From contig NC_134018.1 in the NCBI RefSeq assembly GCF_040712315.1, positions 3,681,501 through 3,745,500 on the forward strand: a stretch of DNA of 64,000 nucleotides. Reading direction: 5' to 3'. The notes beneath the pieces were generated by a model that saw only the letters and a program-made list of their open reading frames with translations, did no database searches and had not been told where the DNA came from. The first letter of the stretch is position 1; each line of letters starts with the position of its first letter. This stretch comes from Castanea sativa (taxonomy: Eukaryota > Streptophyta > Magnoliopsida > Fagales > Fagaceae). A program made the translations under genes and the position numbers. Positions 37,148 through 49,366 of the stretch are shown piece by piece.

Positions 37148-37412
37148 ATAAAAGGAAACTTCTTTTTGTGTGGCTTTGTACTCCCAAGGAAACTATTTTT
37201 TTGTACTCCCTGGGGAACTTGTCCCACATCGAGAAAATCTCCCTCCACTTTCTCACTTAATAATTGATGGTACACTCCTCTCTTTGGCACAAGCTTATAA
37301 GTGAGAAAGTGGAGGGGAGGATTTTCTCGATGTGGGACAAGTTCCCCAGGGAGTACAAAAAAATAGTTTCCCTAGGAGTACAAAGCCACACAAAAAGAAG
37401 TTTCCTTTTATT
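37147..37412. repeat. Long near-perfect foldback, arms 113 and 115 bp
   Basis: The left arm 37147-37259 and right arm 37298-37412 are reverse complements with only a few mismatches, separated by a 38-base loop. The arms contain CTTGTCCCACATCGAGAAAA and CCACTTTCTCACTTA. The loop edge motif (TTGATGGTACAC) recurs inverted at 37546-37562, so the cluster is nested. In a CslE B intron transcript it would form a long hairpin. It is probably a foldback transposon relic. Confidence 0.9.
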
Positions 37413-37629
37413 GTGGGGACACTTTTTAGCTTCTGTCCAAGCAAGTGTTGCACTTGTACTTGGTTTTGGCTTTTTTTTCATGAATCCGACATCGAAGACT
37501 TACTTCCCCACTTTCTGCCTTATAAGCGTGAGCTGAAGGAAGTAGTGTACCATCAGTTATTTATCACACCATCTAAAAAAAGGGAAATGATATGTTTGAA
37601 ATATTTTTACAACAAATCTTAAGTGGTAG

Positions 37630-38405
37630 TAGGGCCGGCTCAATAGGTGATGCAATTGATGCAATCGCCTAAGGCCTCCAAATAAAAGAAGGCCTTGACT
37701 TGTAAAAAAAAAAAATTATATATAATATATTTATTTATATATTTTAATTAAAAAAAATTTAAACACTTTTATTGGTCAATAAAATGCATTAAAAAGGCTT
37801 CATCATATCCTAAATTATTTCACTACACAATTGATTGATGGGACACGTTTTCACTATGATAGGACCTTTTTCTGCCCCTTTCTTACTTCATTGCACAAGC
37901 CGGCCTTGGTATTAAGTCATAGGACAGGCTGGGAAAATATTAATACAAAATATTGATACAAAATTCTGCCTTGGACCCTTTTCTGCTATCATGGACCCTT
38001 TTGGTAGAATAGTTTGAGATGAGATTTTTTGTAGTTTTTTAAAATACGTGTGGATGAAAAAGTATGTGAAAAAGTGTGTAATATTGTTTAAAATGTGAAA
38101 ATATGAGTTTAAGTTGGCCTACCAAACAGGCCCTTAGTTTTTTAAAATTAAAATTAATATAATCTTTTTTAAGGTCTATTATGTCACAAGAAAGATTAAG
38201 TGAATTAGCTATATTATCCATTAAAAAAAAATATTAGAGGAACTTAAATACGAAAACTTAATTTGTAATTTTGCATCTCAAAAAGCAAGAAAAATAGACT
38301 TTAAATAAAAAAAATCAATATATATTATTTGATTAATATTTAGATATAAATAGGCCCTACTTAAAATTTTTGCCTAAGGCCTACAAAGTTGTTGAGCCGG
38401 CCTTG
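37630..38405. mobile_element. hAT-type non-autonomous element (776 bp)
   Basis: Perfect 8-bp duplications AGTGGTAG lie at 37622-37629 and 38406-38413. The ends TAGGGCCGGCTCAA and, inverted, CAAGGCCGGCTCAA are terminal inverted repeats. An 8-bp duplication and these ends indicate the hAT superfamily. The interior is AT-rich, has GCCTAAGGCCT motifs near both ends and contains another small MITE at about 37993-38133 (TTTTGGTAGAA...TACCAAACAGGCCC). No transposase was found. Confidence 0.85.
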
Positions 38406-40348
38406 AGTGGTAGGTTGTTATGGGTGGACAAAAAAATAATTTCAGTTGTGAAATTCAAATTAAAAATAATAACAAACTTATTATCTATAATTTGTTGTGA
38501 AAATGTTATGGCATGACACATCTCTTAAAGAAAATATAATTTGGTAAGATTTTAATGGATGGTTGATATATAGAAAAAAAAAAATTAAGATCAATTAAAA
38601 AAAATGTAATAGAATAATGACATGTAAAATTATGTAGTCTTAAAAATTTTTGTGGCAAAATATTATGAGGTAAACTAAAAAGTCAAATGTCTTTGGTTTT
38701 GTATAATGCATGGGAAAGTTCCACAAAATATAATCTTTTCCCTCAATTTTATTTTTTTTTATAAATATCAAATTTGATAATTATAGTAGTTATTAATAGA
38801 AATATATCATAATTGTGTTCTTAATTTGAATCATTTATTCTACCACTTACAAGAAATGATGTGGAAATATTTAAAAAAATTGGAAGATATAAATATAATA
38901 AATGTTATGTACATAAAATTTTCACAATAAATCTTAAGTGATATGCTTTTTATTTTTATTTTTAATGGGACCTAAGTGATATGTTGTTACTAACTATTAT
39001 TGTGAATTAGAACCACTAACAATTAACTACTTCTTTACTTTGAAAGAGTTGTGAAAATATTGTAAATGTAACATTTCTCTATAAATATAAGGTTTATAAA
39101 GAATCTCTATAGGATTTAATTTCAATTAAAAAATATATATTTAATAAAAGTAATTATTCATCCATTATATTTTCACAATAATTCTTAGTTGGTAACCTGT
39201 TGTTGATTATTATAATATGGGATCACCACTTTTTTTATTCATAAATAACAGTTTGTCACCTAAAATTTGTTATAAAAATATTATGAACTTTACATTAATT
39301 TTAAAATAATCTTTTCATCATAATACAACAAGAATCATGTAATACCAATTCGGTTATTACCTACTCTTTTCCATTTAATATTAAATGGAAAAGAGTAGGT
39401 AACTGAATTTCTATCCTTAAATGGAGAAAGGAAAAAAGAAATAAAAATTTGCGTCCGTATGTCATTATTCTCAATTATTGTTAGATGAAATTTATTATTA
39501 CTCTAATTCCAAAAATGTAAGAATAATGGTTTAGTGGTTAAGTTTCTCATTTTTTAACCGTTTAAACTTTTGAAATAATCAATGATTTATCTTCAAAAAA
39601 TTATTTTCTTACGTAAAATCCTATTTTAATTTTTGTTATTTTGTTGGTCAATATACACTTTCTTTGCATGTTACAGATACGAAAAGAAGTTACCCAATGT
39701 CGACATTTTTGTGTGCACGGCAGACCCTAAGATGGAGCCACCAACTTTGGTGATCAATACCATTTTATCAGTAATATCATACAATTATCCACCTAAGAAG
39801 CTGAGTGTTTATCTTTCTGATGATGGTGGGTCAGAGTTGACATTCTATTCTCTTATAGAGGCTTCTAATTTCTCTAAGCACTGGATACCCTTTTGCAAGA
39901 AATTTAATATTAAACCAAGGTCTCCGGGTGCTTACTTTGCCCAACAAATTGAAGTTCAAAATATCACATATGCCCAAGAATGGTTGGCTATGAAGGTTAG
40001 TTAATTGTATGTTTAGTTAGGTTAGCTTGATCAAATTAAAGGGTTTAAAATTTGAGAAAAGTTAATAGATGTTTTAAGGATATTGGTTTATGGTTTAATT
40101 TTTTGACAGTTTTTTTTTTATATTTTCCATAAAATTGTTATCAATTTTTTTTTTTTATATACAAAATAGAAATTCTCCTCTAGCCTAATCTAAGTGTATA
40201 TGTGTATGAAATTCCTTCTTGAAGACTTGAATCCCGGCTCTTGCCCTCCATACCCTATAAACATTTATACTTGTGTCAAAACTTTCTTAAAATAGTTTAT
40301 TAACAATTGTCCTAAGGGCATACATTAATAGAACCCTTAAAAATTTAT

Positions 40349-40660
40349 GACTAAACTACCTTTTATTTCCTCTAACTTTAATGTTGTTGTCTTGTTGACA
40401 TTTTAGTTATTTAGGGCCAGTTTTGTATAATTGTTCTAATAATGTTATTTGTATTTTTTAAAAATACATGTAAGTAAAAAGTGTGTGTGAAAAACGTATA
40501 ATATTATTTAAACATTGAAAACTGTTGTTTAAAATACACTACCAAACAGTCCCTTAATTATCAAAACTTGCAATTAATCGCTCAACTTTAAATTGTTGTT
40601 AATTTGACCCTCTTATCAAGTTTTGTTAATGATTGACTATTAATTACTTTAATGATGTAG
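40349..40660. mobile_element. Remnant of the shared intron 2 MITE in CslE copy B
   Basis: GACTAAACTACCTTTTATTTCC, CTCTAACTTTAATGTTG and CTTGCAATTAATCGCTCAAC align with the copy A element at 26529-26818. The remnant is interrupted by a younger MITE at 40414-40553. Confidence 0.7.
40414..40553. mobile_element. GGGCC-type MITE (140 bp), nested
   Basis: TTA duplications at 40411-40413 and 40554-40556 flank GGGCCAGTTTTGTA and, inverted, GGGACTGTTTGGTAGTG ends. Confidence 0.75.
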
Positions 40661-40674
40661 TTTTATTTTTATCG

Positions 40675-42205
40675 AAAAATATATATTCATTTTTACATTT
40701 TGGCCCATTCTTGTTTTAATCCCTAACTTTTAGGAGCACCTACCTTAGTCTTTAGAAATTGAAAACTATTTCCATTTTGATCTTTACCATCATCTTAATA
40801 ATGGAAATATCTTATATGATAGACGATGTACTTTGTTAGTTTTTTATTTTTTTATTATTTTTTATACTGATATGAACATTAAAAATTGAAAAATGTATAT
40901 CCATAATATTTTTAAAAAAACCTAGATCAAAAATTAAAAATTGAACCTTAAATCTAATCAAATTAATTAAATAACATCACGTTCTTTTTCGTAAGAACGT
41001 CACGTTCTTCTTTCCCTAGAACATGAACTTCATGTTCTTCCCCAGCATACAAACCAAATTCCAGCAACCCATAAACTCAGAAATTTTCTTGGGAAACAAA
41101 CACAAGATAAAAAAACCAAGAAAATTTAGCTAAAAATCAAAAATCAAAAATCTCAAAGCCTCCATTTTTTCAAACCCTAGCAAAATCATCAAATCCCAAA
41201 GCCACAAAGCACCAAATCAATCCAAACATACATCCAACCCGAACAAACAATCTCAAACACTCAAACCCAAACCCAAAAATACCCAGCCACCACCGCCACT
41301 ACCAATCAAACAATAAAACCCACCACCACCACCACCCGATCAAACCATCAAGAGAGAGAGAGAATCGGGTTTGGGGTGAGAAGAAGTTAGAGATTAAGAG
41401 AAAAAGAACCCATTGTGTTTAGCTCTCTTCTGGGTTGGTTTTGAATTAGGATCTGTACTTGTAGTGAAGCCTTTGGTGCATTGAAGCTGAAATCTGGTCT
41501 CTTGGTGGCATATTTAAGTGTTTTTGGAGGCTAAAAATTCAGGTCTTGGAACTAGTCAACTGTGGAGCTGCAAGCAGAGCAGAAAGCCAAAAGCTTTTTT
41601 GTGAGTTGGGACTTTTTTGTTTTTTTTTTGATGAATTGTGAGTTGGGACTTGGAGCTGCAATGTTGAGGTTCATAATTTGGTGAAGTTTTTTTTTTTGTT
41701 TTTTACCATGAACTTGCGTGTTCAAAGTTGGAATCTTTGGGGGTTGTGGGTGACAATTGTAAGGTGCGAATGAGAATTAATGTGCTTTGTAGTGAATACG
41801 GTTTGTGTTAATATTAAGAGAAATGAAATGATCTGAATTTATGTATTTTGTTTTTATGAAGAGTTTTTATTTATTTTATTTTTTATACCTTTCTCAGCCT
41901 TTTTGGCTAAGATTCAGTATTTTTGTGTTTTTAATTTTTTTTAAGTTATTAAATTATTATTTTTAAATCTGATGCTGACGTGATATTTTTTATTTTATTT
42001 TATTAGTCACATTACCATTTAACATATTAATAGTGTATTTCATTTGTCGCGTATGTTTTTTCCGTTACTCAAATGATAGTAAGGATTAAAATAGCAACAA
42101 CTTTTGATTTATTATACTAAGGTAGGTGTGCCTAAAAATTAGGGACCAAAATGAGAATTCACCTAAAATGTAGGACCAAAAGTGCATTTTCATATTTATT
42201 TTTAA
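40675..42205. mobile_element. Long-TIR DNA element in CslE B intron 2
   Basis: The outer ~150 bp are diverged inverted copies: CCTAACTTTTAGGAGCACCTACCTTAGT on the left (first 20 bases CCTAACTTTTAGGAGCACCT) against, inverted, CCTAATTTTTAGGCACACCT on the right, followed by similar blocks. The interior carries CA-rich sequence (41120-41340), a short GA run and a U2 snRNA fragment. It resembles the 34125-35565 element in design but not closely in sequence. Ends and target duplication are approximate. Confidence 0.55.
41885..41917 (+). pseudogene. U2 snRNA 5' end fragment
   Basis: ATACCTTTCTCAGCCTTTTT followed by GGCTAAGATTCAGTA matches the conserved 5' end of plant U2 snRNA (ATACCTTTCTCGGCCTTTTGGCTAAGATCAAGT) over about 33 bases with few differences. 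The rest of U2 is absent. No promoter element is seen. Confidence 0.6.
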
Positions 42206-45200
42206 GAACTCATTAAAAAAAAAAAAGTCAGGAAATTCCTAATTCATTGATGTTTAATGGCATGAGCATGAGGCATGAGGCATCAAACCATGGCATGAGG
42301 CATATTGAACTAACATATTGCATGACCCCAAAGTTAGAATAACAAAACTTCTCTTGATGACAAATTTGATTGATCTTATTTTTATGTTTTTTAAAGAATC
42401 TATATGAAGAAATGGAAAACCGAATTAACTCAGCTGTTAAAATGGGCACAATTCCAAAAGAAACAAGGGATCAACACAAAGGATTTTCAGAATGGAACTC
42501 CAAAGTAACGAAGCAAGATCACCAATCGATTGTGCAGGTAATTCTTACAATTTTTTTTTAATAATAAAACTTAATTTCTTGTTGAGTTAGTATTATTACA
42601 CCTTCTCAAAAAAAAAAAAAAAAAAGCTTTATCAATTATCATGCCTTCAATTAAATGCTCTTATTTAATGCAATAATCGAATCCTATTTCGTCAAATGAA
42701 CCATCTCCACCAATATTTTAGAATACTCTTTTACAATTTTATTTATTTATTTATTACATGTAATTTTTAAATAAAAAAATTGGTTCAATGTTTGCCTTTT
42801 TTTAGATTATAATTAATGGAATGGACAAAAATGCAATGGATATTGATGGACAACAATTGCCAACATTGGTATACATGGCACGAGAAAAAAGACCGCAGTG
42901 CCCTCACAACTTCAAAGCTGGAGCTATGAATGCACTAGTAAGCTTTAGACTTCCATACATGGGTAAAGTTGAAGATAAACATAGTATAACTTTTGTTTAT
43001 GTTACACCACTTCATGACTCTCCATTGGGCGTTTTTCTATAATTTCATGGTTGGATTAAATTGTATTCTTATACCTTACAAGCATGCAAGATGTTAAGAT
43101 TATTAAATATCAATAACTATCTTATCTATTTTTTCTTCTTTCTTTTTTCCCATCTTTTTTTTTTTTTATACAAAATAACTATTTTATCTTTAAAGTGATT
43201 AAATTTTAGGGTTTTGAACTCTAAAATTATATACCAAACATGAGTTTATGAATTAAATTGTATGATAATATTTCATGTACATGAAATTTGATGTGTGTGC
43301 AGTGTATACAGATTAGAGAGAATATATAATCCACCCATGAGGCTTTCATAATAATATTCTAATGAAAATTGATTAAGTGGTATAACATTAAGTGAGTATT
43401 ACACCAATTACTTTTAATACATGTTCTTTAATGTCTCTTCTACATAAATGTTGCTAAAGTGAAATGTAAATAAGCATACAAACAAAAAAAAAAGTTTGTT
43501 TAGTTTATAAGTATATGCAATAATTATGTATATTTTATGACCATGGCCACTTTATAATGTTACTAATTTTATTTTTCAAAGTATTTTGACTAAGGTTATT
43601 TCACATGTGCAGATAAGAGTGTCTTCAAAGATAAGCAATGCCCCAATTATCCTGAACTTAGACTGTGACATGTATGCAAATGATGTAGACACAATACGAG
43701 AGATATTGTGTTTTTTCATGGACGAAAAGAGAGGTCATGAGATCTCTTTCGTGCAATTTCCACAACAATATAACAACATCACCAAGAATGATATTTATGC
43801 AGGTTCTTATTCAGTTACTAACAATGTGAGTAATCAATGACTATGCCTTTGTTTTCAAGAAGAGAAACCAATGTTGATCCTTTTGGTGAACTGATATACT
43901 ATTATTCATGGTTAAATATGAAGGTTGAGCTTGCTGGTATAGGTGGATATGGTGCAGCCTTGTATTGTGGCACTGGATGTTTCCATCGAAGAGAGAGTCT
44001 ATGCGGAAAGGTGTATTCCAAGGATTATAGAGGAGAATTGAATCTAGAAGCCAAGAAGAATAATGATAAAACTGTTAATGAGTTGGAAGAATTATCAAAA
44101 GTTCTTGCTAATTGTAGTGCTGAGAAGGACACTCAATGGGGGAAAAACGTCTCTCTCTCTCTCTCACTCACACACACACACACACACACACACAATCACA
44201 TTTGTGTGTAGAAATTTTAATGAAAATGGTAATTATATTTGCAGATGGGGCTGATTTATGGGTGCCCAGTTGAAGACATTGTAACTGGCTTGACTATCCA
44301 ATGTAGGGGTTGGAAATCACTTTATTATAATCCAGATAAAAAGGCATTTTTGGGTGTTGGTCCAACTACTTTAGATACAGTTCTTATTCAACACAAGAGG
44401 TGGTCTGAGGGCATGTTTCAAATATTTTTCTCCAAGTATTGCCCTTTCATATATGGGCAGGGAAAGATAAAATTTGGTGCTCAGATGGGATATTGTATTT
44501 ATCTTTTATGGGCTCCAATTTCCTTCCCAACACTCTATTATGTGATTGTTCCATCTCTTTGCTTGCTCCATGGCATTTCCTTATTCTCTCAGGTTTATCT
44601 TTTTATCTTTATTTTCTTATTTTATATAATTTAATGCATATAATAGATGTCATTAAAGAAAGAATTCATGCTTATCACGCACATAATTTTAATCATATAT
44701 GTTTTGTGGTCCTTCAATACTTCAATGGCCCTTGGATTATATATTAAACACAAAAAATTCCATATTCACAACTTTATGTTTAGTCGAGAAATGAAATTTG
44801 TGAGCAACTACGTAGCAACAAGTCAAGTAAAAAGTGCTTTCTTATGACGTTCCTATTGTAGAGCTTATATATACTGATTTCATGGCCTCATTTTCCAGGT
44901 TAAAAGCATATGGTTCTTGCCCTTTGCTTATGTTTTTGTAGCAAGGAACGTTGGCAGCATAGCAGAGGCCTTGAGTTGTGGGGTTACTCTCAAAGCTTGG
45001 TGGAATTAGCAACGAATGTGGGTGATCCAAAGAACTACCTCATTCTTTTTTGGGTTCATTGACACCATTAGCAGACAATTAGGCCTCTCTGAAACAACAT
45101 TTGCGCTAACAACTAAGGTATGTACAGAGGATGTGTTGAAGAGGTACAGGCAAGAAGTCATAGACTTTGGAAGCCCAACTATCATGCTTACCATTATAGC

Positions 45201-45444
45201 AACATTGGCATTACTAAACCTCTTCAGCTTAATTGGGCAAATCAGAAAGATTGTTCTGGATTTTGAGTTCAAGGTGTTAGACCAGTTAATCATGCAGGTT
45301 ATTCTTGAATTGCTACTTGTCTTGATCAACATACCAGTGTACCAAGGACTCTTCATCCGCAATGATAAGGGTTGTATACCATCCTCAGTTCTGTTCAAGT
45401 CTATTGTTTTAGCTTCAATGGCTTGTTTGATACCTATAATTTGA

Positions 45445-47975
45445 CATAGTATACCATAATGTAGATTGTACCAATTTTAGTAGCCATGTGGTATGTAGCT
45501 TTTCCTTTAAAATAAGGCCCTGGACATTACTTGTACTGTTGAGTTATGGTCATTTCCATTGTTTGTGATATATCAGACCCAAGTTCATATGGACTATGTG
45601 GAGCTATGATCTTTGTGATATATCTATTTTTCTTTCCAAGTTATATGCGATCGAGGATCAATAATTAATTATTTACCTTTCTTCTTGTCCTCAACAAGGC
45701 AAAGGTGTTTTCCCTCACAATTTAGGTAATGACTAATTGGCATTTTCAAAGTACTTTAATGATTTGTTTTCGTAGCATAAATGACTTCAGTCTAACTCTG
45801 ATAAGCAAAAAGGGTGCATACCAAATGCTTAATAAGCAATACTAGTCCTCCATTTCAGCAGCAATTATAGCCTATGCATACAAACAAGATTTGCTAGTGG
45901 CAAGAACGAGCCCAGCTGCCCAGGGTGAACTATTCAGAATGATTTGGTATGTATTTCATGAGGCTAACATCACATGAAGTCCCGCAAAGGACATATACTC
46001 CATGCCTATGCAAGATCAAGCATGGCCTGAGACTCCCTTCTTTGTTCTAATTTATGCTTTGCATTATGTTGGTTCTATCATGCAGCCTTCTATCATTTAG
46101 ACATGGTGTTAAGTTGTCCATAGGATTCTTTGCTGCTTTATGTCACGCTTTCCTTGAAGGCATATAATCATCTGTTCTTAGAATCTTGTACCACATGGGC
46201 ACATGCTATGGGTGGGGGTGGCTGCTAGTGAAATTATTGCTAGTGTTTCCATAGAAATTGGTACTACTAATGGGTTCAGTGTCTAGTTGCACTAAGCCCA
46301 TTATGATGAAGGGTCCAATGCAACTAGACACTAGACCCAAGCCAAGTTTATTATAAATTTAGATAACACTTCTTTACTTTTAGTGGCATGAGAATTCTAC
46401 ACATTTTTATCTATTTATAATAGTTCGACAGTTGGGGAAGGTGGAAGAAAATGAAACTTTTTCTCGAGTATACCATTAAGTTCATCCTCTACCTTGGTTT
46501 GCAACACCATTTGTTTCCCTGATCTGTCATCTTCTAGCTCATTAATGGATATTCTCTAAAGATCGGAGGTTTCTATCAACCTCTTGATAATTGTCATGTG
46601 TATCACTCGCGTTCCTGACCATTCATGTTGGTGACCCCAACGCATCTCGAATATAAAATTTGGCTTGATTTGACTATACCAATTGGAGTTTTGTTTTGTT
46701 TTATTGTTGTGGTCCTTTGATTTAATTACACACTTTGCTATTACACATGGTTGGTCATGAAGATAGGAAAGGAATGTGTTTGATTAATTTTTTGATGGAA
46801 GCATTATTTTTACAGATTTTATTGTACAGTTTTTTTATTACTACAACAAAATTCAACAGTATTTTCTTTGCAAGCTTAGGTCAACATAAATCAAAATAAA
46901 AAAAAAAAATATTTCACCTACAGGGCTTCACGTCTACATCCATTACAACTCAAAACAAGATTGTTGTGAAAATTTTGTGAGATTTTGTTGTGTTTCTAGA
47001 AATTCTCTTTTCTTTAACTTCATATTTTGTACAATTATTATTCCTTTATATATAATTATTTCTTCCTATTTCCACTCCCTTGTGTATTTGATCATATTCA
47101 CAACTATGAGTTTTTGAATTAATCAGGAACTTGATCGTAACTTTATAATTTTAAAGACAAAATAAAAAAATAAAAAAACTTTGTAAAATTTTTAAGTATT
47201 AAAATAAATAAGTGTTTTTCCTTTAAAAAAGAAAAAGAAAAAGAAAAAGAAAGGCGTGTGGGCTTAATTAAACTTGGGCTTTAACTTTTATACTTTTTTT
47301 TTTTTGTTGAAGGCAAACTTTTATACATTAATAAGTTGGTATAAACTGATAGTCCTTATTTCCTTTGCTCTCTCTATCTTAATGTCTATATGTTCTTTTC
47401 AATTAAGGTTGTAAGAATCAGTTTTATTGGCTAGAAATTCCTCAAATTTGTCCGGTAAAGAGAATAAAAATACTTCGTACCCATTTAGATAATGATGAAA
47501 ACTAGAAATTCTTCAAATTTTTTTTTTTTAGAAAAGCGCTACAAGTGAAATTATGCACTGTTTAGACTGGATTTTATGGTACTATTTACATAAATAAAAA
47601 TTATTTTACTACAATGTTTTTAATTTTTAATTTTTAGTAAAATAAGTAGCATCCAAGTAAATCATTCATAAAAGAAAGATAGAAAATAAAGACTATATAT
47701 ATATATATATATATAAAGAAAATTCCCGGAGCAAGTGACACATTAGGATTAATAAATACGAGGGTCTACCGACTCTACCCGAAATATTCATGGAAGAGGT
47801 AGGGACGTAGGGTTGTGGAGGGAAATGTGAAAAAAAAGAAAAAAGAAAAAGGGTTGTACTTTTCTGGTTGGTTGGCACGACAAAGAGATGGTTAATGAAG
47901 AGAGCACAACCTGACACGGTCATTGACTCATAACCTTCTGAAATTATGAATCCTATTCAATGCTACATTAATGCT
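45445..47975. other. Spacer between CslE copies B and C
   Basis: The first 50 bases resemble the 3' flank of copy A (GTACCAATTTTAGTAGCCATGTGG against CTACCGATCTTAGTATCCATGTGG), so the duplication extended past the stop codon. Beyond it no gene was recognised. A hairpin lies at 46272-46338 and an (AT)n run at 47694-47713. Confidence 0.6.
46272..46338. repeat. 20-bp inverted repeat, 27-nt loop
   Basis: GGGTTCAGTGTCTAGTTGCA and its near-complement TGCAACTAGACACTAGACCC (18 of 20 pair) enclose a loop with a further AAGCCC/GGGTCC pairing. Confidence 0.85.
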
Positions 47976-48430
47976 ACATTGCTACCGCTAACTACTCTAA
48001 TTGGATGCTCTTGGAGTATACAATTATTGGATGTCCTGGGGAAAGGTCATGCTGTGATCTTTCCTTTTATATTTAGGGTCCATATCCTTTTTTTAGAATT
48101 TTTTTTTTTGAAAATTGAAAAAGCTTACATTGCTACCGCTAACTACTCTAATTGGATGCTTCTGGAGTATACAATTATTAGATGTCCTAGGAAAAGGTAA
48201 TGCTGTGATCTTTCCTTTTATATTTAGGGTCCACATCCATTTTTTAGAAAAAGTTTTCAAAAATTGAAAAAACTTACATTGTCTACCGCTAACTACTCTA
48301 ATTGAATGCTCTTGGGGTATATAATTATTGGATGTCCTGGGAAAAGGTAATGCTGTGATCATTCCTTTTATATTTAGGGTCCACATCCTTTTTTTAGAAA
48401 AAGTTTTTCAAAAATTGAAAATTTTTTTCA
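47976..48430. repeat. Tandem repeat, unit about 150 bp, three copies
   Basis: Units start at 47976, 48127 and 48276 with ACATTGCTACCGCTAACTAC. Each contains AATTGGATGCT, GGATGTCC, GTGATCTTTCCTTTTATATT and TAGGGTCCACATCC-type segments, then a TTTTTGAAAATTGAAAAA linker. The unit has no similarity to the other 151-bp repeat in the retrotransposon. Confidence 0.9.
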
Positions 48431-48557
48431 AAAACTGAAACTTTTTTTCAATTCTCGAGAAATTTTTTTCAAAAATGATAAATTATTATGTTTCCTAAGA
48501 GCACACATTAGCAAAATCTTTATATTTATGTTGAGATTCCATCATGAATTAAATTTA

Positions 48558-49366
48558 GGGCAAAATTTAGATACAGTTTCTTATATACTGTTTCTTAGAT
48601 TCACCTTTTAAAAATCTGCCACCTGTCTAATTGAATAACTAAACTAACACAGTTTTAATGCCGGTCTCTCTCTCTCTTTTCTTTCTTTTCTTTTCCTTTT
48701 TTTTTTTTTTTCACTTGTGCGTGTGAGAGAACCCGACTGCAAATTTCTCAAACTTCTCCCAAACAATATCAGAAAAATAAAATCTAGCTTCAAAAGGACA
48801 AGCCTGGAATGATATTCTCCATTAATCCCATTATTTTCATTAGAAGATTATTGATTTGTTCATACTTTTTATGCTAGACAGATGGCTTTTTAAATAATGA
48901 AAAAGAAAAGAAAGAAAAAAAAGAAGATGAAGACTGCCATAGCAACGTACTGCTTGGATAAATCTAATTCTCATAAGTTTGGAACAAATAGCCATTTATA
49001 CGATAAAAGCAGATCCATCCATTCATTCCCAATAAACACAAATTAGAGAAAAAAAGAAGGGGGGGGGGGAACTACCCTTCCCATCAAAACCTACTCTACT
49101 ACAACTCTACCCAAACCCAATCCTCTACATGCTGCAACCACCTCTATAATCTCCTTCGTGTCATCGTTCTCCCCTAGTTAGACCCAAGTGATTGTCTTTG
49201 AGAAATCAGATCTGAAGCCAATGAGTTTTCTTTTCTCACAGACAAGGGAAAGAAAAATACAACAGAAGAAAGTTACGGTACTTAACAGTGTTTGTTTAAT
49301 TATTCATCTAGACAAGTGGCAGATTTTTAGGAGGAGAATCTAAGGAACTGTATCTAAGTTTTGCCC
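48558..49366. mobile_element. Mutator-like non-autonomous element (809 bp)
   Basis: Perfect 9-bp duplications TTAAATTTA lie at 48549-48557 and 49367-49375. Terminal inverted repeats of about 95 bp run inward from GGGCAAAA, sharing TTAGATACAGTT, TTAGATTC, TAAAAATCTGCCAC and TTGTCTA-like blocks. A 9-bp duplication with ~100 bp inverted ends is diagnostic of Mutator-like elements. The interior (CT-rich, then unrelated sequence with a G-run at 49061-49069) has no transposase and may be captured DNA. Confidence 0.88.

Larger units (their letters stand above)
35959..45444 (+). pseudogene. Cellulose synthase-like protein E, copy B (nonsense codon in last exon)
   Basis: Exons are 35959-36227, 39677-39995, 42397-42537, 42806-42937, 43613-43825, 43924-44148, 44245-44592 and 44899-45444. 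Lengths of exons 2-8 equal those of copy A exactly; exon 1 is five codons shorter ([20 protein letters not shown]). All splice sites are GT-AG. The glycosyltransferase motifs are kept: [17 protein letters not shown] and QHKRW. Codon 586, in exon 8, is TAG (45007-45009), where copy A has Ser and many CslE proteins Glu. The frame is then open for another 144 codons to the normal stop. Translation would yield 585 residues and lose most C-terminal membrane helices. Very recent loss, readthrough or a sequence error are all possible. Intron 1 (3.4 kb) and intron 2 (2.4 kb) are swollen by transposons. Confidence 0.88.
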
